From: Petrotoga olearia DSM 13574 | GTDB lineage: Bacteria; Thermotogota; Thermotogae; Petrotogales; Petrotogaceae | Assembly (NCBI RefSeq): GCF_002895525.1 | Contig: NZ_AZRL01000022.1 | Span: 62,001-126,000 of the forward strand | Reading direction: 5' to 3' | Length of the DNA: 64,000 nucleotides | Part shown: positions 1 through 8,950 of the stretch, in pieces | How the letters are laid out: every line of letters starts with the position of its first letter | How positions within the stretch are numbered: the stretch's first letter is position 1 | The notes under the pieces: model-generated | What the model saw: the letters and a program-made list of their open reading frames with translations, nothing else | What the model was told of the DNA's origin: nothing | The model's database searches: none | Translations under genes and position numbers: made by a program

Positions 1-123
1 GTGATAAAAAACAGGGTAAAATTAATGGAAAAAGTTTATGAAAAATTGGGAAAAAAAGAAACAAGTATAGAAATATTAAAAGAGATAAATATGATTTTGA
101 ATGAAAAACGAGGTGAGATTTAA
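1..123 (+). CDS. 3' end of an unidentified protein (partial)
   Basis: An open frame enters from the left edge and stops with TAA at 121-123; about 40 C-terminal residues are visible, rich in Lys, Glu and Ile and probably helical. It lies 2 bp ahead of the next gene, whose ribosome site (AGGTGAG) is inside its last codons, so it is probably the upstream member of the same envelope operon. No family can be named from this fragment. Confidence 0.6.
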   Translation: MIKNRVKLMEKVYEKLGKKETSIEILKEINMILNEKRGEI

Positions 124-125
124 CC

Positions 126-1787
126 GTGTATAGAAGTTTGCTAGTGTTTCTTTTGTTAATTTTTACGACATTTCTTTTTTCTTATACAGTAAATATAATA
201 GCTTTAACAGGTAGCGAAGTTTATTTTGATTCACGATTTATGGGAACCGTTACAGAAACACCTTTTACAATAGAAGTTCCTGATGATAAGCCTGGTTATT
301 TAAAAATAAAAAAACCAGGATATAGTGATTTTATTACTCATATAGAGCTTTTAGGAATCGAATCACAAATAACAGCCGAACAAGTACCTTTAGCTAAACT
401 TATTTTTGATATCAACGTTGATTCTGCTAATATAAAATATACCTTTTTAAACCAAAATTATTATATACTTCTACCAACATCTAATGAAGTTGATATTCCC
501 TACAACATAGAAAAAATGATTATAGAAAAAGACGGTTATTTTAATAAAGAATTGAACCTTGAACTGAAACCGTTTGATAAGAAACATTTTAGTGTTACTT
601 TAATTCCCATTGATGAAATACTGATCGAATCAAATCCTCCTCAAACAAACGTTTTTTTGGATGGAAAGTTACTTGGAAAAACACCGATTACCGTAAAAAG
701 AAGTAATTTTGATATAATTTCGTTGGAAAAAGAGGGTTATTTAGTAAAGACATTAAAAAATTTACCTCAAGATGATAGAATAATCATTGAATTAGAAAAA
801 GGAATAGAACTTTTTGTTGATAGCAACCCAAAAGATGTGGGCGTATTTTTGGATAATGAATTTATAGGAAGTACCCCAATGCGAGGTTTATTCCCGCTCG
901 GAACATATAATTTAACTTTATCGAAACTGGGATATGTATCCAAAGATTTGATGATTGAATTAACCCAAAACGGTTTGAACAAATACTATGTTGAATTGAA
1001 ACCATTTTTAAATAAAATAAATTTTCTGAATTCTGAAAATTACGAATTCAATATTGATGGCAAATACCTAGGAAAAGGAATTGATTCGATTATTTTGGAT
1101 GATTCACCACATTTTGTTAGAATTATATCGGGAAAGAAAAGTTTAGAATTTCCAATTTATGGAGATTTTTATGACAAAATTGAAATTATAGATCTAAATA
1201 AACTGAGTACAGTAAATGTTTATTCATTGCATAATACACCTGTAAGCTTTATAGGAGAAACTCAAAAAACTCCTGCATTTTTTCTTTACAATATGTTAAA
1301 CAATCCCCAGTTTGTGAACGTAAGGACATTAAATAGAACTTACAGTATTCTTTTGGAACCGTCTGAAAGCGTTGATATTTATACTGAAAGTGATTTTGGA
1401 AATCTATTTATAACTACAAACGTTAAAGATCCTCTTATATACATTAATGGCCAATATTTAAATGCTAACGATTGCTTTGGTTACCCGTTAAAACCAGGAG
1501 TTCATACTGTAGAGGTTAGAAAGTTTAATGAAATTAAACAACAAAAAGTCTCTATAAGTTCAGGTGAAAAGAGTTTCGTTCATTTTGAATTTGACTCAAA
1601 GGTACCTGTAAAAGTTAATTTTACTGGAGAGAAGTATACTATCAATGGCGAAGAATATACTAACACGAATAAAGCATTCTATTTGCCCACAGGACCGACT
1701 TTGTTTTCAAATGGAGAAGCTTCAGTAGTGCTTTTTATACACGAACCTATGTACGTTGACTTAGATAAGCTTTTTAGGGGGTTATAA
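126..1787 (+). CDS. Exported PEGA-repeat protein
   Basis: This 553-aa protein starts at GTG and has a signal peptide (short basic N-terminus, then hydrophobic residues 4-22). It contains PEGA-type beta repeats, recognisable by the pattern of a short strand, V/FLDGKxxGxTP, and a turn ending in KxGY. The clearest copies lie near residues 165-205 and 232-275, with weaker copies near 25-70 and 424-470. PEGA domains are small surface beta-sandwich domains of unknown binding role. The gene ends 2 bp before the SLH/coiled-coil gene and heads a run of envelope genes, so a role at the cell surface or toga is inferred. No catalytic motif is visible. Confidence 0.85.
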   Translation: MYRSLLVFLLLIFTTFLFSYTVNIIALTGSEVYFDSRFMGTVTETPFTIEVPDDKPGYLKIKKPGYSDFITHIELLGIESQITAEQVPLAKLIFDINVDSANIKYTFLNQNYYILLPTSNEVDIPYNIEKMIIEKDGYFNKELNLELKPFDKKHFSVTLIPIDEILIESNPPQTNVFLDGKLLGKTPITVKRSNFDIISLEKEGYLVKTLKNLPQDDRIIIELEKGIELFVDSNPKDVGVFLDNEFIGSTPMRGLFPLGTYNLTLSKLGYVSKDLMIELTQNGLNKYYVELKPFLNKINFLNSENYEFNIDGKYLGKGIDSIILDDSPHFVRIISGKKSLEFPIYGDFYDKIEIIDLNKLSTVNVYSLHNTPVSFIGETQKTPAFFLYNMLNNPQFVNVRTLNRTYSILLEPSESVDIYTESDFGNLFITTNVKDPLIYINGQYLNANDCFGYPLKPGVHTVEVRKFNEIKQQKVSISSGEKSFVHFEFDSKVPVKVNFTGEKYTINGEEYTNTNKAFYLPTGPTLFSNGEASVVLFIHEPMYVDLDKLFRGL

Positions 1788-1789
1788 CT

Positions 1790-3850
1790 GTGAATAAAAA
1801 AATAATTTTATTTTTGCTCGTTACTTTTATTTCATTAAGTTTGTTGTCCCAAACCAACATAGGCGATTTACAGCCATCCTCACCAATCTATCCTCAAGTG
1901 GTAAGAATGGTTGAATCGGGAATTATGTTTCTGGACAATCAAGGCCGTTTCAGAGGATCTCAGCAGGTTCTAAGATATGATTTGGCAGAGTTTGGCTCAA
2001 ACATGCTTAATTATGTAGATGGACTTTATGGTCAAAAGCTCCAAGAAATAAGTAATAGATTGCTTTATCTAGAAAATCTTAATGCTGAAATAAGATTGTA
2101 CAATTTAGAAAGCACCGTTTTTGCCCACGATGACCGACTATCTTATCTGGACTCCACTATCCAAAATTTGGGGAAAAATGTATCAGATATTTTAGCAGTA
2201 ATTGATCCAAGCCAACCAATTAACGAAGACAACATTATTTTTCAAGAAATTTCTCAAGGAGCGATAGATATTGCAAAAAAAATGGCACAAGATGAAGTAC
2301 AAATGATTGCTGACTCTTCAATGGCATCCTTGACTATTTTTCAAGAACGACTTAATAATTTCGAACAAGAGGTAATAAACTTAAACAATAAATATGATAA
2401 CACTATTGAGAGTTTGAACTCTGTGTTAGTTGATTCAACCGAGTCGAATAAGGAAGAATTAAAAAATTATATAGACATGAGATTAAATTTCGAAATAGAT
2501 GGGTTGAAAACCTCTTTAACAAACATCGCTAAAAATGAGGTTTATCTTTTTAACGACACATTGACGGCTACATTGAACAATTTTGATCAAAGGATTGCAA
2601 GGGTAGAAAGTGAGATAGTTCCATATAAAAACAGTTATAATGAACTTAACAAAAAGATTAATGAAAACGAGGCAAAGTTGAATTTCATTCTCTCAAACGT
2701 TTCAACAAGTATTTCAACAGAAACATTAAGCTATGAACTGTTGTTCGGAGTAAGAACTGATATCGAAGGGTTAAAAGTTAAAACTGATAATCTCGCTAAT
2801 GATATATCTGTATTGTATGACCAAGTAGCTTCAAACCAATCTTACATTGAAACTTTCGATGCAAGACATGCTTACTACAACTCCAAAATATTAGATATGC
2901 AAAATAAATACAACACCCTTTCTGACCAAATAATAATTCAGAACAAAAAATTGGATAACATAATTTTTGAATTATCAAAACTCACTCCAACTCCATCACA
3001 GATGGCTGCTCCTCAGTATACTGTGGATATAAAAAATCTACAAGAAAGAGTCACAAGTTTAGAAAGAACAATTGGTGCTTATTATGATCAAATTGGTGAA
3101 TTGACTGTATATGCTACTATGTTCGAAGAATTTAAGAATAATTTGAACGAACTATATTTGGCATTAGAAAAAAATAACGGGGATATCCAAACTTTAAAGG
3201 AAAAAACAGAAACATTGAATGCTCAAATATCATCTTTAGCAACTTTAACTAATTTAAATAAAGATACATTATCTCAAATAGGTAATATTACAAAACTAGC
3301 TGAAACTGTTGGTTATTTGGATAACAATTACCAAAATTTGAATAGAACAAATGCCCAATTACAGAATGATCTAATACAAGTAGAGAACAGATTATCCAAT
3401 ATTGAAAAAACTTTGAACAATTTTCAAATAACTTCCTCTGAAATAGATGAGCTTAAAAACACTTATAATTCGTTACTTGATAAATATTATGAGATAAAAA
3501 GTGAGTCTGAATATTTGAACGATCCTACGGTGTTAAAAAACGATCTAAAGGCAGAATTATCTCAGCAGTTAGCTACAGAGTTAGTTTCCTTTGAAAAAAA
3601 ATTAAAAAATATCGAAGATAAACTATCAAGTGTTGAATCAAGGCTTTCTAATATTGAAAAAACCGTTTTTTTTCACGATGAAAGTATTTCCACACTCTCT
3701 CAAAAAACGGATGAGAACGTAAAAAAAATAAATAATTTAGAAAATTCTATACAAGATATAGAAAAACCCAGTCAAACTTATATTTCATCAATAATTGTAG
3801 GGGTTATTGGAGTATTGGTTGGGGCAGGGATCGTTTTATTATTCCAATAA
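1790..3850 (+). CDS. SLH-domain coiled-coil envelope anchor (Omp-alpha-like)
   Basis: A 686-aa protein starting at GTG with AGGGGG in front. It has a signal peptide (1-20), one SLH-like module (about 24-80, with FRGSQQVLRYDLAEFGSNM), a very long heptad-rich coiled coil (about 85-655), and a C-terminal hydrophobic helix (about 663-685). This layout matches the Thermotoga toga spacer Omp-alpha, where the SLH end binds the cell wall, the rod spans the periplasm and the tail sits in the outer sheath. It is about twice as long as the other such protein in this window (39501-40457), so it would span a wider gap or lie folded. Assignment rests on architecture only. Confidence 0.8.
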   Translation: MNKKIILFLLVTFISLSLLSQTNIGDLQPSSPIYPQVVRMVESGIMFLDNQGRFRGSQQVLRYDLAEFGSNMLNYVDGLYGQKLQEISNRLLYLENLNAEIRLYNLESTVFAHDDRLSYLDSTIQNLGKNVSDILAVIDPSQPINEDNIIFQEISQGAIDIAKKMAQDEVQMIADSSMASLTIFQERLNNFEQEVINLNNKYDNTIESLNSVLVDSTESNKEELKNYIDMRLNFEIDGLKTSLTNIAKNEVYLFNDTLTATLNNFDQRIARVESEIVPYKNSYNELNKKINENEAKLNFILSNVSTSISTETLSYELLFGVRTDIEGLKVKTDNLANDISVLYDQVASNQSYIETFDARHAYYNSKILDMQNKYNTLSDQIIIQNKKLDNIIFELSKLTPTPSQMAAPQYTVDIKNLQERVTSLERTIGAYYDQIGELTVYATMFEEFKNNLNELYLALEKNNGDIQTLKEKTETLNAQISSLATLTNLNKDTLSQIGNITKLAETVGYLDNNYQNLNRTNAQLQNDLIQVENRLSNIEKTLNNFQITSSEIDELKNTYNSLLDKYYEIKSESEYLNDPTVLKNDLKAELSQQLATELVSFEKKLKNIEDKLSSVESRLSNIEKTVFFHDESISTLSQKTDENVKKINNLENSIQDIEKPSQTYISSIIVGVIGVLVGAGIVLLFQ

Positions 3851-3865
3851 TTTTTGGAGGGGACA

Positions 3866-4660
3866 ATGACTTACGGAATAGCTTTAGGTAGTGGTGGTGC
3901 AAGAGGGGCTGCTCACATTGCCTTAATAGATGAACTGAAAGAAAGAGAAGCAAAAATCGAAGTAGTAACAGGCTCCAGTGTAGGTGCGTTAGTGGGGGCT
4001 TTTTATGCATTAAACCCTGATGTGGACTTATTTCAAATATTCAAAGATTTAACCGTTAAAAAGAAAAAAGCTCTAGATTCACAGTTTAGAACTTTAAACA
4101 ACAGAATTACTAATTTTCCTAAAATGGTTGCAGGCAAAAGTTTTTTAAAAAATGATTTTGTTTACGATATTTACAAACAGTTGTATGGACGTAAACGCTT
4201 TTCCGATTGTAAAATACAACTAGGAATCGTTTCATATGATTTAGAAAGCGGTGAAGAAGTTGAGATCACAGAAGGATACATAATTGACTCTGTTATGGCT
4301 TCTTCAAGTGTTCCCGGAGTTTTCCCCCCCTTGAGATTGGGGGGAATGAATCTATTAGATGGAGGAATTTTGACGCCCATTCCAGTAAACTTAGCTAAAC
4401 AGTTAGGGGCAGATTATGTGATAGCCAGTGATTTAAACGGTGAATTAAAAAATGACTTTAAATTTAACGATGGATTAGATTATTTAATTTCTATGGATGA
4501 TTATAAAAATGATTTGATGGTCAACTATGAAGTGAATAAAGCTGAAGAAGTTTACACATTTCCAATTGAGTATTCTTGGGAAGATTTTTCTAATTTTATT
4601 GAAATATACCAAGATGCTAAAAATTTTTTAAAACATAAACGAAATAAAGTGAGGGAGTAA
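3866..4660 (+). CDS. Patatin-like phospholipase (intact catalytic dyad)
   Basis: A 264-aa patatin-family acyl hydrolase, expected to cleave fatty acyl esters of lipids with a Ser-Asp dyad. The glycine-rich oxyanion motif GSGGARG is at residues 8-14, the nucleophile elbow GSSVG at 36-40 (Ser38), and the catalytic Asp in LLDGG at Asp165. I place the start at ATG 3866 because GGAGGGG at 3856-3862 is a proper ribosome site for it; an upstream TTG at 3854 would overlap that site. It follows the SLH anchor and precedes a degenerate copy of itself. A cytoplasmic location is likely because no signal peptide is seen. A C7 tract and a G6 tract at 4324-4344 encode the conserved PP...GG segment. Confidence 0.92.
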   Translation: MTYGIALGSGGARGAAHIALIDELKEREAKIEVVTGSSVGALVGAFYALNPDVDLFQIFKDLTVKKKKALDSQFRTLNNRITNFPKMVAGKSFLKNDFVYDIYKQLYGRKRFSDCKIQLGIVSYDLESGEEVEITEGYIIDSVMASSSVPGVFPPLRLGGMNLLDGGILTPIPVNLAKQLGADYVIASDLNGELKNDFKFNDGLDYLISMDDYKNDLMVNYEVNKAEEVYTFPIEYSWEDFSNFIEIYQDAKNFLKHKRNKVRE

Positions 4661-4662
4661 CG

Positions 4663-5436
4663 TTGAACTTAGTAATGGGAGGATCTTTTGAAGGCTTTTA
4701 TTGGGAGTCTGGTGTTTTAGAGTTTATAACAAAAAAAGAAAAAGATTTAAACTTATATACTTCTGGTCTGGGTAGTTTAAAAGGATTATTTTATTCTTTG
4801 CATGGAGTAAATTTTTTCGGTCGTTTAAAAGATTTCATATATGAAAAAAATAATCCCCTAGGTGAGATAATTACCTCCACCGAATTATACAACAGTAGAT
4901 ATGCTCAAACAACTGCATTGATAAGATTGGGAAGAGGGAAAATGTCCCTTTACAATCCAGATAATTTAAAAACGTTTTTGGAAGATTATTTTGGTAATCA
5001 AACACTTTCTTCACTTGGAAAAAATATTAGTTTTGAAGTCTTTGAACTTAAAAGTAGAAAAGCAATCACGTTGAAGAATAATACAAGAATTGTCGATATG
5101 TTAATGATGGAATTAGCGTTTCCACCTTATTATAGTTATTATGAATATCAAGGCGGGTTTTTTATTCCAACTTCATATATTTCTTTTGTTCCTCAAAAAT
5201 TCCCTAAAGATGCAGTAATAATTTCTTTTGATCCTATTTTAACTTATCCATATCCAAAAAATACCGTTGAAATTCTTTTAAAAGTCTCTTATTCCAGAAC
5301 GTTAAAAAACTATCGTTTATTAACTGAAGGTTTTAATACCATTGAACCCCAAAAACGATTAAAAAATTATTTTAATATGTCCGCTTTTTTTGAAGGTCAA
5401 AATCAAGCTAATGTTTTTTTGGAGGCCAAAGTATGA
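4663..5436 (+). CDS. Degenerate patatin paralogue (likely pseudoenzyme)
   Basis: A 257-aa protein with a TTG start behind GAGGGAG. It aligns by eye with the patatin just upstream: GGSFEGFYWESGVLEFI replaces the oxyanion strand, SGLGSLKGLFYSL replaces the GSSVG elbow (residues 33-46, with two residues fewer and no Ser in the nucleophile place), and FPPYYSYYEYQGG (153-165) replaces the FPP...LLDGG segment, with Gln163 in place of the catalytic Asp. Both catalytic residues therefore appear lost while the fold-defining segments remain. It overlaps the next gene by ATGA, so it is translated as part of the operon. A binding or regulatory role with its active neighbour is inferred. Confidence 0.75.
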   Translation: MNLVMGGSFEGFYWESGVLEFITKKEKDLNLYTSGLGSLKGLFYSLHGVNFFGRLKDFIYEKNNPLGEIITSTELYNSRYAQTTALIRLGRGKMSLYNPDNLKTFLEDYFGNQTLSSLGKNISFEVFELKSRKAITLKNNTRIVDMLMMELAFPPYYSYYEYQGGFFIPTSYISFVPQKFPKDAVIISFDPILTYPYPKNTVEILLKVSYSRTLKNYRLLTEGFNTIEPQKRLKNYFNMSAFFEGQNQANVFLEAKV

Positions 5437-6056
5437 AGCGTTTTACTGTATTTTTTTTAATACTTATTATAATAAATACGTTTATTTTTTCTGCACAAAT
5501 AAATGTAAAAGCAGATGAAGTTAAAGGGGAAGAAAGTAGGTACATATTGAAAAACAATGTTCTTATACAAAAAGAGGATCTTTCTATTTTAACTGATTTT
5601 GCCACCATTACTCTGATTAACGACGAATGGCGAAAAGTCACCACCAACAATGTTTATATTACAGCAGAAACTTTTGAAGCTACATCTACATCTATGGACT
5701 TTGACCTTCAAACTGAAAAGGGAACCCTTTTGGGGAATGTTTTAGCTAAGATTTTTACTGAAGAATCAGAGATTGAGATAAATTCTGACGAACTTCAAAT
5801 AGATAACAATAACAAAAAATACGAAGGAAGTTCTGAAGATCTGGTTTTGATAAAAAAAGAAGATTATATAATAAACGCAAAAACCTTTGTTTTTGTCGAA
5901 AATGAAAACATGCTCACCCTTTCCCAAAATGTTCATATCATAAATTCTGTAAAAAAAATTGATATGACTTCAACCTATGCCACTTTCAATACCCAAACCA
6001 ACGATATTGAGGCACAAGCGGTCAGTTTAACTTTGGAAGTATCAGAGGAGGAATAA
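5433..6056 (+). CDS. LptA/OstA-like periplasmic beta protein
   Basis: A 207-aa exported protein with a signal peptide at about 1-20 followed by short beta repeats of the OstA/LptA kind: IKVKADEV-type strands, ISADFATI-like turns and GNVLAKIF- and NVHIINS-type strands recur through the chain. In proteobacteria this family forms a beta-jellyroll that carries lipopolysaccharide across the periplasm. Thermotogota are not known to make classical LPS, so the cargo here is unclear; another sheath lipid or glycan is a guess. The start codon overlaps the stop of the degenerate patatin (ATGA), which fits a shared lipid or envelope role. Family assignment is from pattern and repeat rhythm only. Confidence 0.6.
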   Translation: MKRFTVFFLILIIINTFIFSAQINVKADEVKGEESRYILKNNVLIQKEDLSILTDFATITLINDEWRKVTTNNVYITAETFEATSTSMDFDLQTEKGTLLGNVLAKIFTEESEIEINSDELQIDNNNKKYEGSSEDLVLIKKEDYIINAKTFVFVENENMLTLSQNVHIINSVKKIDMTSTYATFNTQTNDIEAQAVSLTLEVSEEE

Positions 6057-6058
6057 CC

Positions 6059-6574
6059 ATGAAAAAGATTTTTGTTGTTTTTTTTGTACTTTCTCTTTTT
6101 GTTTTTACTTATTCTCAAACCTATTACGACGTAGGTTTCTCTTTGCTGAATTATCCCGAAGGTTTCAAATTTGCTATAAGGAGTGGTTTGGAATCAGATT
6201 CTTTCAACCTTGATTTCGACCTTAGCCCGAATTTTGAAGAAACGTTCTCTTTAATTACCATTACTGATGTATCCGCTAAAATTTTTGATATATACCCAAA
6301 CTTTTTTTTAGATGCCGGTTTGTTATGGGTTTATGGTGAAGACTTTCCAGGTACATTGGCATACGGTGGCTTTAATTTGAACTTTAATAACATTCTAGCA
6401 AAATTGTATGTCGGATATCCCTTCAACAATACTGACGATCCATTGAACTATTTTGCAATAAAAATAGGTTACCTAGTTCCAAAACCAGCTGACTTTATCG
6501 ATGATTTAAAGTTGAACTTAAGAGTAGTAAATGGAAGGATTGACTTTTCAATCTTCTTAGCTGAACCTTTTTGA
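6059..6574 (+). CDS. Small exported beta-rich protein of unknown function
   Basis: A 171-aa protein with a clear signal peptide (MKKIF then a Phe/Val-rich stretch, predicted cleavage after about residue 19). The mature part alternates hydrophobic and polar residues with many Phe, Tyr and Asn, and ends with Phe, as in small outer-membrane or sheath beta barrels; I count room for about eight strands. It begins 2 bp after the LptA-like gene (AGAGGAGG ribosome site). I do not recognise a named family. A small barrel in the toga is the best inference from context. Confidence 0.65.
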   Translation: MKKIFVVFFVLSLFVFTYSQTYYDVGFSLLNYPEGFKFAIRSGLESDSFNLDFDLSPNFEETFSLITITDVSAKIFDIYPNFFLDAGLLWVYGEDFPGTLAYGGFNLNFNNILAKLYVGYPFNNTDDPLNYFAIKIGYLVPKPADFIDDLKLNLRVVNGRIDFSIFLAEPF

Positions 6575-6575
6575 G

Positions 6576-7004
6576 ATGAACACAAATCAAGGATTTCTAC
6601 TAATAGAAAGTGTTTTTGAAATTTTTATTGTTTCTTTATCAATGTTGATCGTAATAGGTACTTTTTCAAGTACAATCATGATTCTAAAAAGTTCCTTAGA
6701 TGAAATGGTTAATCTAAATCTTATTTCCAATGCCGTTATGGAAGTGATAGTTGTTGCTAAGAACGAAATGAAAAATGTGACCTCCTATGATTCTTCAACT
6801 GTCCTTGGGAATTCATCTGATGGCAAACTAGTTGGTTTTTCATACAATAAATTAACACAAAAAATTTACCGTTATAAAGATTCCGGATGGGATAAAGGAT
6901 CCACATTAATTTCAGGAAACATAACAACTTTTTCATACGATGGAAAATTTTTAAATGTAATATGGAATGAAAAGCATAAGTTAAAACTTTTCATCCCTTT
7001 TTAG
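6576..7004 (+). CDS. Type IV pilin-like (pseudopilin) protein
   Basis: A 142-aa protein with a short leader and the prepilin processing motif G-FLLIE (residues 6-11: Gly, then Phe at +1 and Glu at +5), followed by a 20-residue hydrophobic helix. The C-terminal part is a small beta domain (about 75-142). Such proteins are cut by prepilin peptidase and assembled into pili or type II-like pseudopili. No pilus assembly ATPase or peptidase gene is next to it. It starts 1 bp after the stop of the small exported protein. ComFC, a protein of competence systems that often use type IV pilins, is two genes downstream, which makes a DNA-uptake pseudopilin possible but unproven. Confidence 0.75.
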   Translation: MNTNQGFLLIESVFEIFIVSLSMLIVIGTFSSTIMILKSSLDEMVNLNLISNAVMEVIVVAKNEMKNVTSYDSSTVLGNSSDGKLVGFSYNKLTQKIYRYKDSGWDKGSTLISGNITTFSYDGKFLNVIWNEKHKLKLFIPF

Positions 7005-7053
7005 ATTTCATAAAAACCCCAAAAGACAAAACTTAGGAGGAAATCATTAATCA

Positions 7054-8322
7054 ATGGCCAATGAAATAATCGAAACCTATAAGATTTTAGAAGAAAGAAT
7101 AAAATCAGAGAATATTCAAATTTACTTTGATATGTTGGATTCTCCTTATCCTTCTTTTAAATCCAAAGCTATTCAAGAATTAACAAAACAAAAAATTGAT
7201 GTTCCAAAAATAAAAAAATTTTTAAAAGATCCCGATAAAAACGTCAGATTTTCTGCATATAGGTACTTAGATAAAATGGGTGTTTTGGATGAAAATTCTA
7301 TAAAAGAGGCTTTGAAAGACATTTCCGCAAACATTAGAAAAGAAGCAACTATCAGCTACATTCAAATGGGTATAAAACCAATAGAATTTATTTTGGAGTT
7401 TACTGAAGATCCTGATCCAGTGGTTAGATATCAACTGATATCCACATTTTTGGAATTCTACCCTGAAGATTCAGAAAAGATTATTAGTAAAATGAAAAAT
7501 GATCCCTACGTTAAGATAAAACAATTGATTTCAGCTTTGGAGAACATCTCTGAAACCTTAAAATCCGAACAAGTAGATAAAAGCGTTAAAGTTATGGCAC
7601 TAAGAAGATTCTATGAAAGGGAAGATGCATATACCTTTTTTAATTCACTAAAAGAAACATACTTTGATTGCAACAATGAAACTAAAGGTATAATAATAAA
7701 ATTCTTTTCAGGTTTACCGTGTGAAATTATTAATAAATTCATAGAAAAAATCATTCAAGAAGAAAAAGATATCCACATTCTTCAACTGGCTGCAAATACG
7801 TCAAAGAAAGTTTGTGGAATTGATTCTATTCCTACCTGGTTGATCGACCAATTGGTGAACAGTGAAGAGGCAAAAGTCGTAAAGTTTGGATTAAAATTAG
7901 CTACTGAAAAGGAAGATATGGGTTATGTGGAATTTTGTAGGGACTTGTTATCTGCTGTAGATGATGACTTAGTAATCGGAGCAAGTGACTATCTCATTTA
8001 TTTTCAAGACTATATGCTTAAAGATTACGTGCCTAACTTTCTCAATTCATTATCTTCCAAACGAATAAGGGAAGGATTAAAAATAATAAGAAAATTAAAA
8101 TTAGATAATTTTATAGAAGATGTATCATTAATCGCTCTCAACAAAATGTATCCTATTTCCTTAAGAAAAGCTGCCGTCAACCTACTGAAATTTTTTAAGG
8201 CCAAAGATTATTGGGAAATCCCAAATCAAATACTTAAAGACCCTTACGAAAACGGCAATTTAAAACTTGCTGCGTTAAATGCTCTACTACGTTTAAATGC
8301 GGAGATGGTAGTAAATTTTTAA
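7054..8322 (+). CDS. HEAT-repeat protein
   Basis: A 422-aa soluble protein made of helical pairs typical of HEAT repeats: DPDKNVRFSAYRYLDKMG, then DISANIRKEATISYIQMG and DPDPVVRYQLISTFLEF, continuing to the C-terminus (LRKAAVNLLKFF, NLKLAALNALLRL). The D-x-x-V-R-x-x-A signature is clearest in residues 50-135. No signal peptide or enzyme motif is seen, so it is probably a cytoplasmic protein-interaction scaffold. The ribosome site TAGGAGG (7034-7040) is 13 bp from the ATG, a little long. Its partner is unknown; it sits between the pseudopilin gene and comFC. Confidence 0.8.
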   Translation: MANEIIETYKILEERIKSENIQIYFDMLDSPYPSFKSKAIQELTKQKIDVPKIKKFLKDPDKNVRFSAYRYLDKMGVLDENSIKEALKDISANIRKEATISYIQMGIKPIEFILEFTEDPDPVVRYQLISTFLEFYPEDSEKIISKMKNDPYVKIKQLISALENISETLKSEQVDKSVKVMALRRFYEREDAYTFFNSLKETYFDCNNETKGIIIKFFSGLPCEIINKFIEKIIQEEKDIHILQLAANTSKKVCGIDSIPTWLIDQLVNSEEAKVVKFGLKLATEKEDMGYVEFCRDLLSAVDDDLVIGASDYLIYFQDYMLKDYVPNFLNSLSSKRIREGLKIIRKLKLDNFIEDVSLIALNKMYPISLRKAAVNLLKFFKAKDYWEIPNQILKDPYENGNLKLAALNALLRLNAEMVVNF

Positions 8323-8329
8323 AAAAATA

Positions 8330-8950
8330 ATGACCACAGTTTTTGAACCTCATTGCATGGTTTGTGAAAAACCTATAGTTTTTGGAGAACTTATTTGCCA
8401 CAATTGTAGAGGAAATCTTTATTCACCTTCTCTCTCAGAAGGTGATTTTAAAGTTTATCATTATGGTAAATACCAGTATCCTTTGTCAAACTTAATAATC
8501 GAATTCAAATATCATTCACATCCTAAGATTGCCAGTCTTTTGGGGAATATGCTCGCAAAGTTTTTTATTGATTTAAAATTTCCTGAACTAAATTATACCG
8601 TTTCATACGTGCCTTCAAATTACTCAAGTATTTATGAAAAAGGATTTGTACCTGCTCACTTAATTGCTCAGCATTTTTCTGACCTTTTAGGTTTCCCTTT
8701 AATAAATCTCTTTTCCTCAAAAACTCATAAAAGGCAAGCCCAATTGAATTATCGAAAGAGAAATGAAAACGTTAAAAATAAGATAAAATTACTACAAACT
8801 CCTCCTAAGAATATTATAATTATAGATGATGTGTATACTACAGGGGCTTCAATGAACGAGGCGGGTAATTTGCTCATCAATAAATGTGATGTTTTAATAG
8901 GCATTACTGTAGCAAAAGCTTATAGATATTCTCTTAATAATTCTTTATAA
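8330..8950 (+). CDS. comFC: ComFC-type phosphoribosyltransferase-like protein
   Basis: A 206-aa protein of the ComF family. The N-terminus has two CxxC pairs (CMVC and CHNC, residues 9-26) that probably bind zinc, and the C-terminal half is a phosphoribosyltransferase fold with the PRPP loop NIIIIDDVYTTGAS (about 164-177). ComFC is needed for natural transformation in several bacteria; the exact chemistry is not settled. A KRQAQLNYRKRNEN segment (about 142-155) matches the family's conserved basic loop. It closes the leftward-to-rightward envelope run, and its last 31 bp overlap tail-to-tail with the PfkB kinase gene on the other strand. Confidence 0.85.
   Translation: MTTVFEPHCMVCEKPIVFGELICHNCRGNLYSPSLSEGDFKVYHYGKYQYPLSNLIIEFKYHSHPKIASLLGNMLAKFFIDLKFPELNYTVSYVPSNYSSIYEKGFVPAHLIAQHFSDLLGFPLINLFSSKTHKRQAQLNYRKRNENVKNKIKLLQTPPKNIIIIDDVYTTGASMNEAGNLLINKCDVLIGITVAKAYRYSLNNSL

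Noticed and set aside
8920-8950. Convergent overlap of comFC and the PfkB kinase as an antisense control system
   Set aside because: A 31-bp tail overlap is common in compact genomes and nothing else supports regulation; the 14-bp fmt/tatD overlap is similar.
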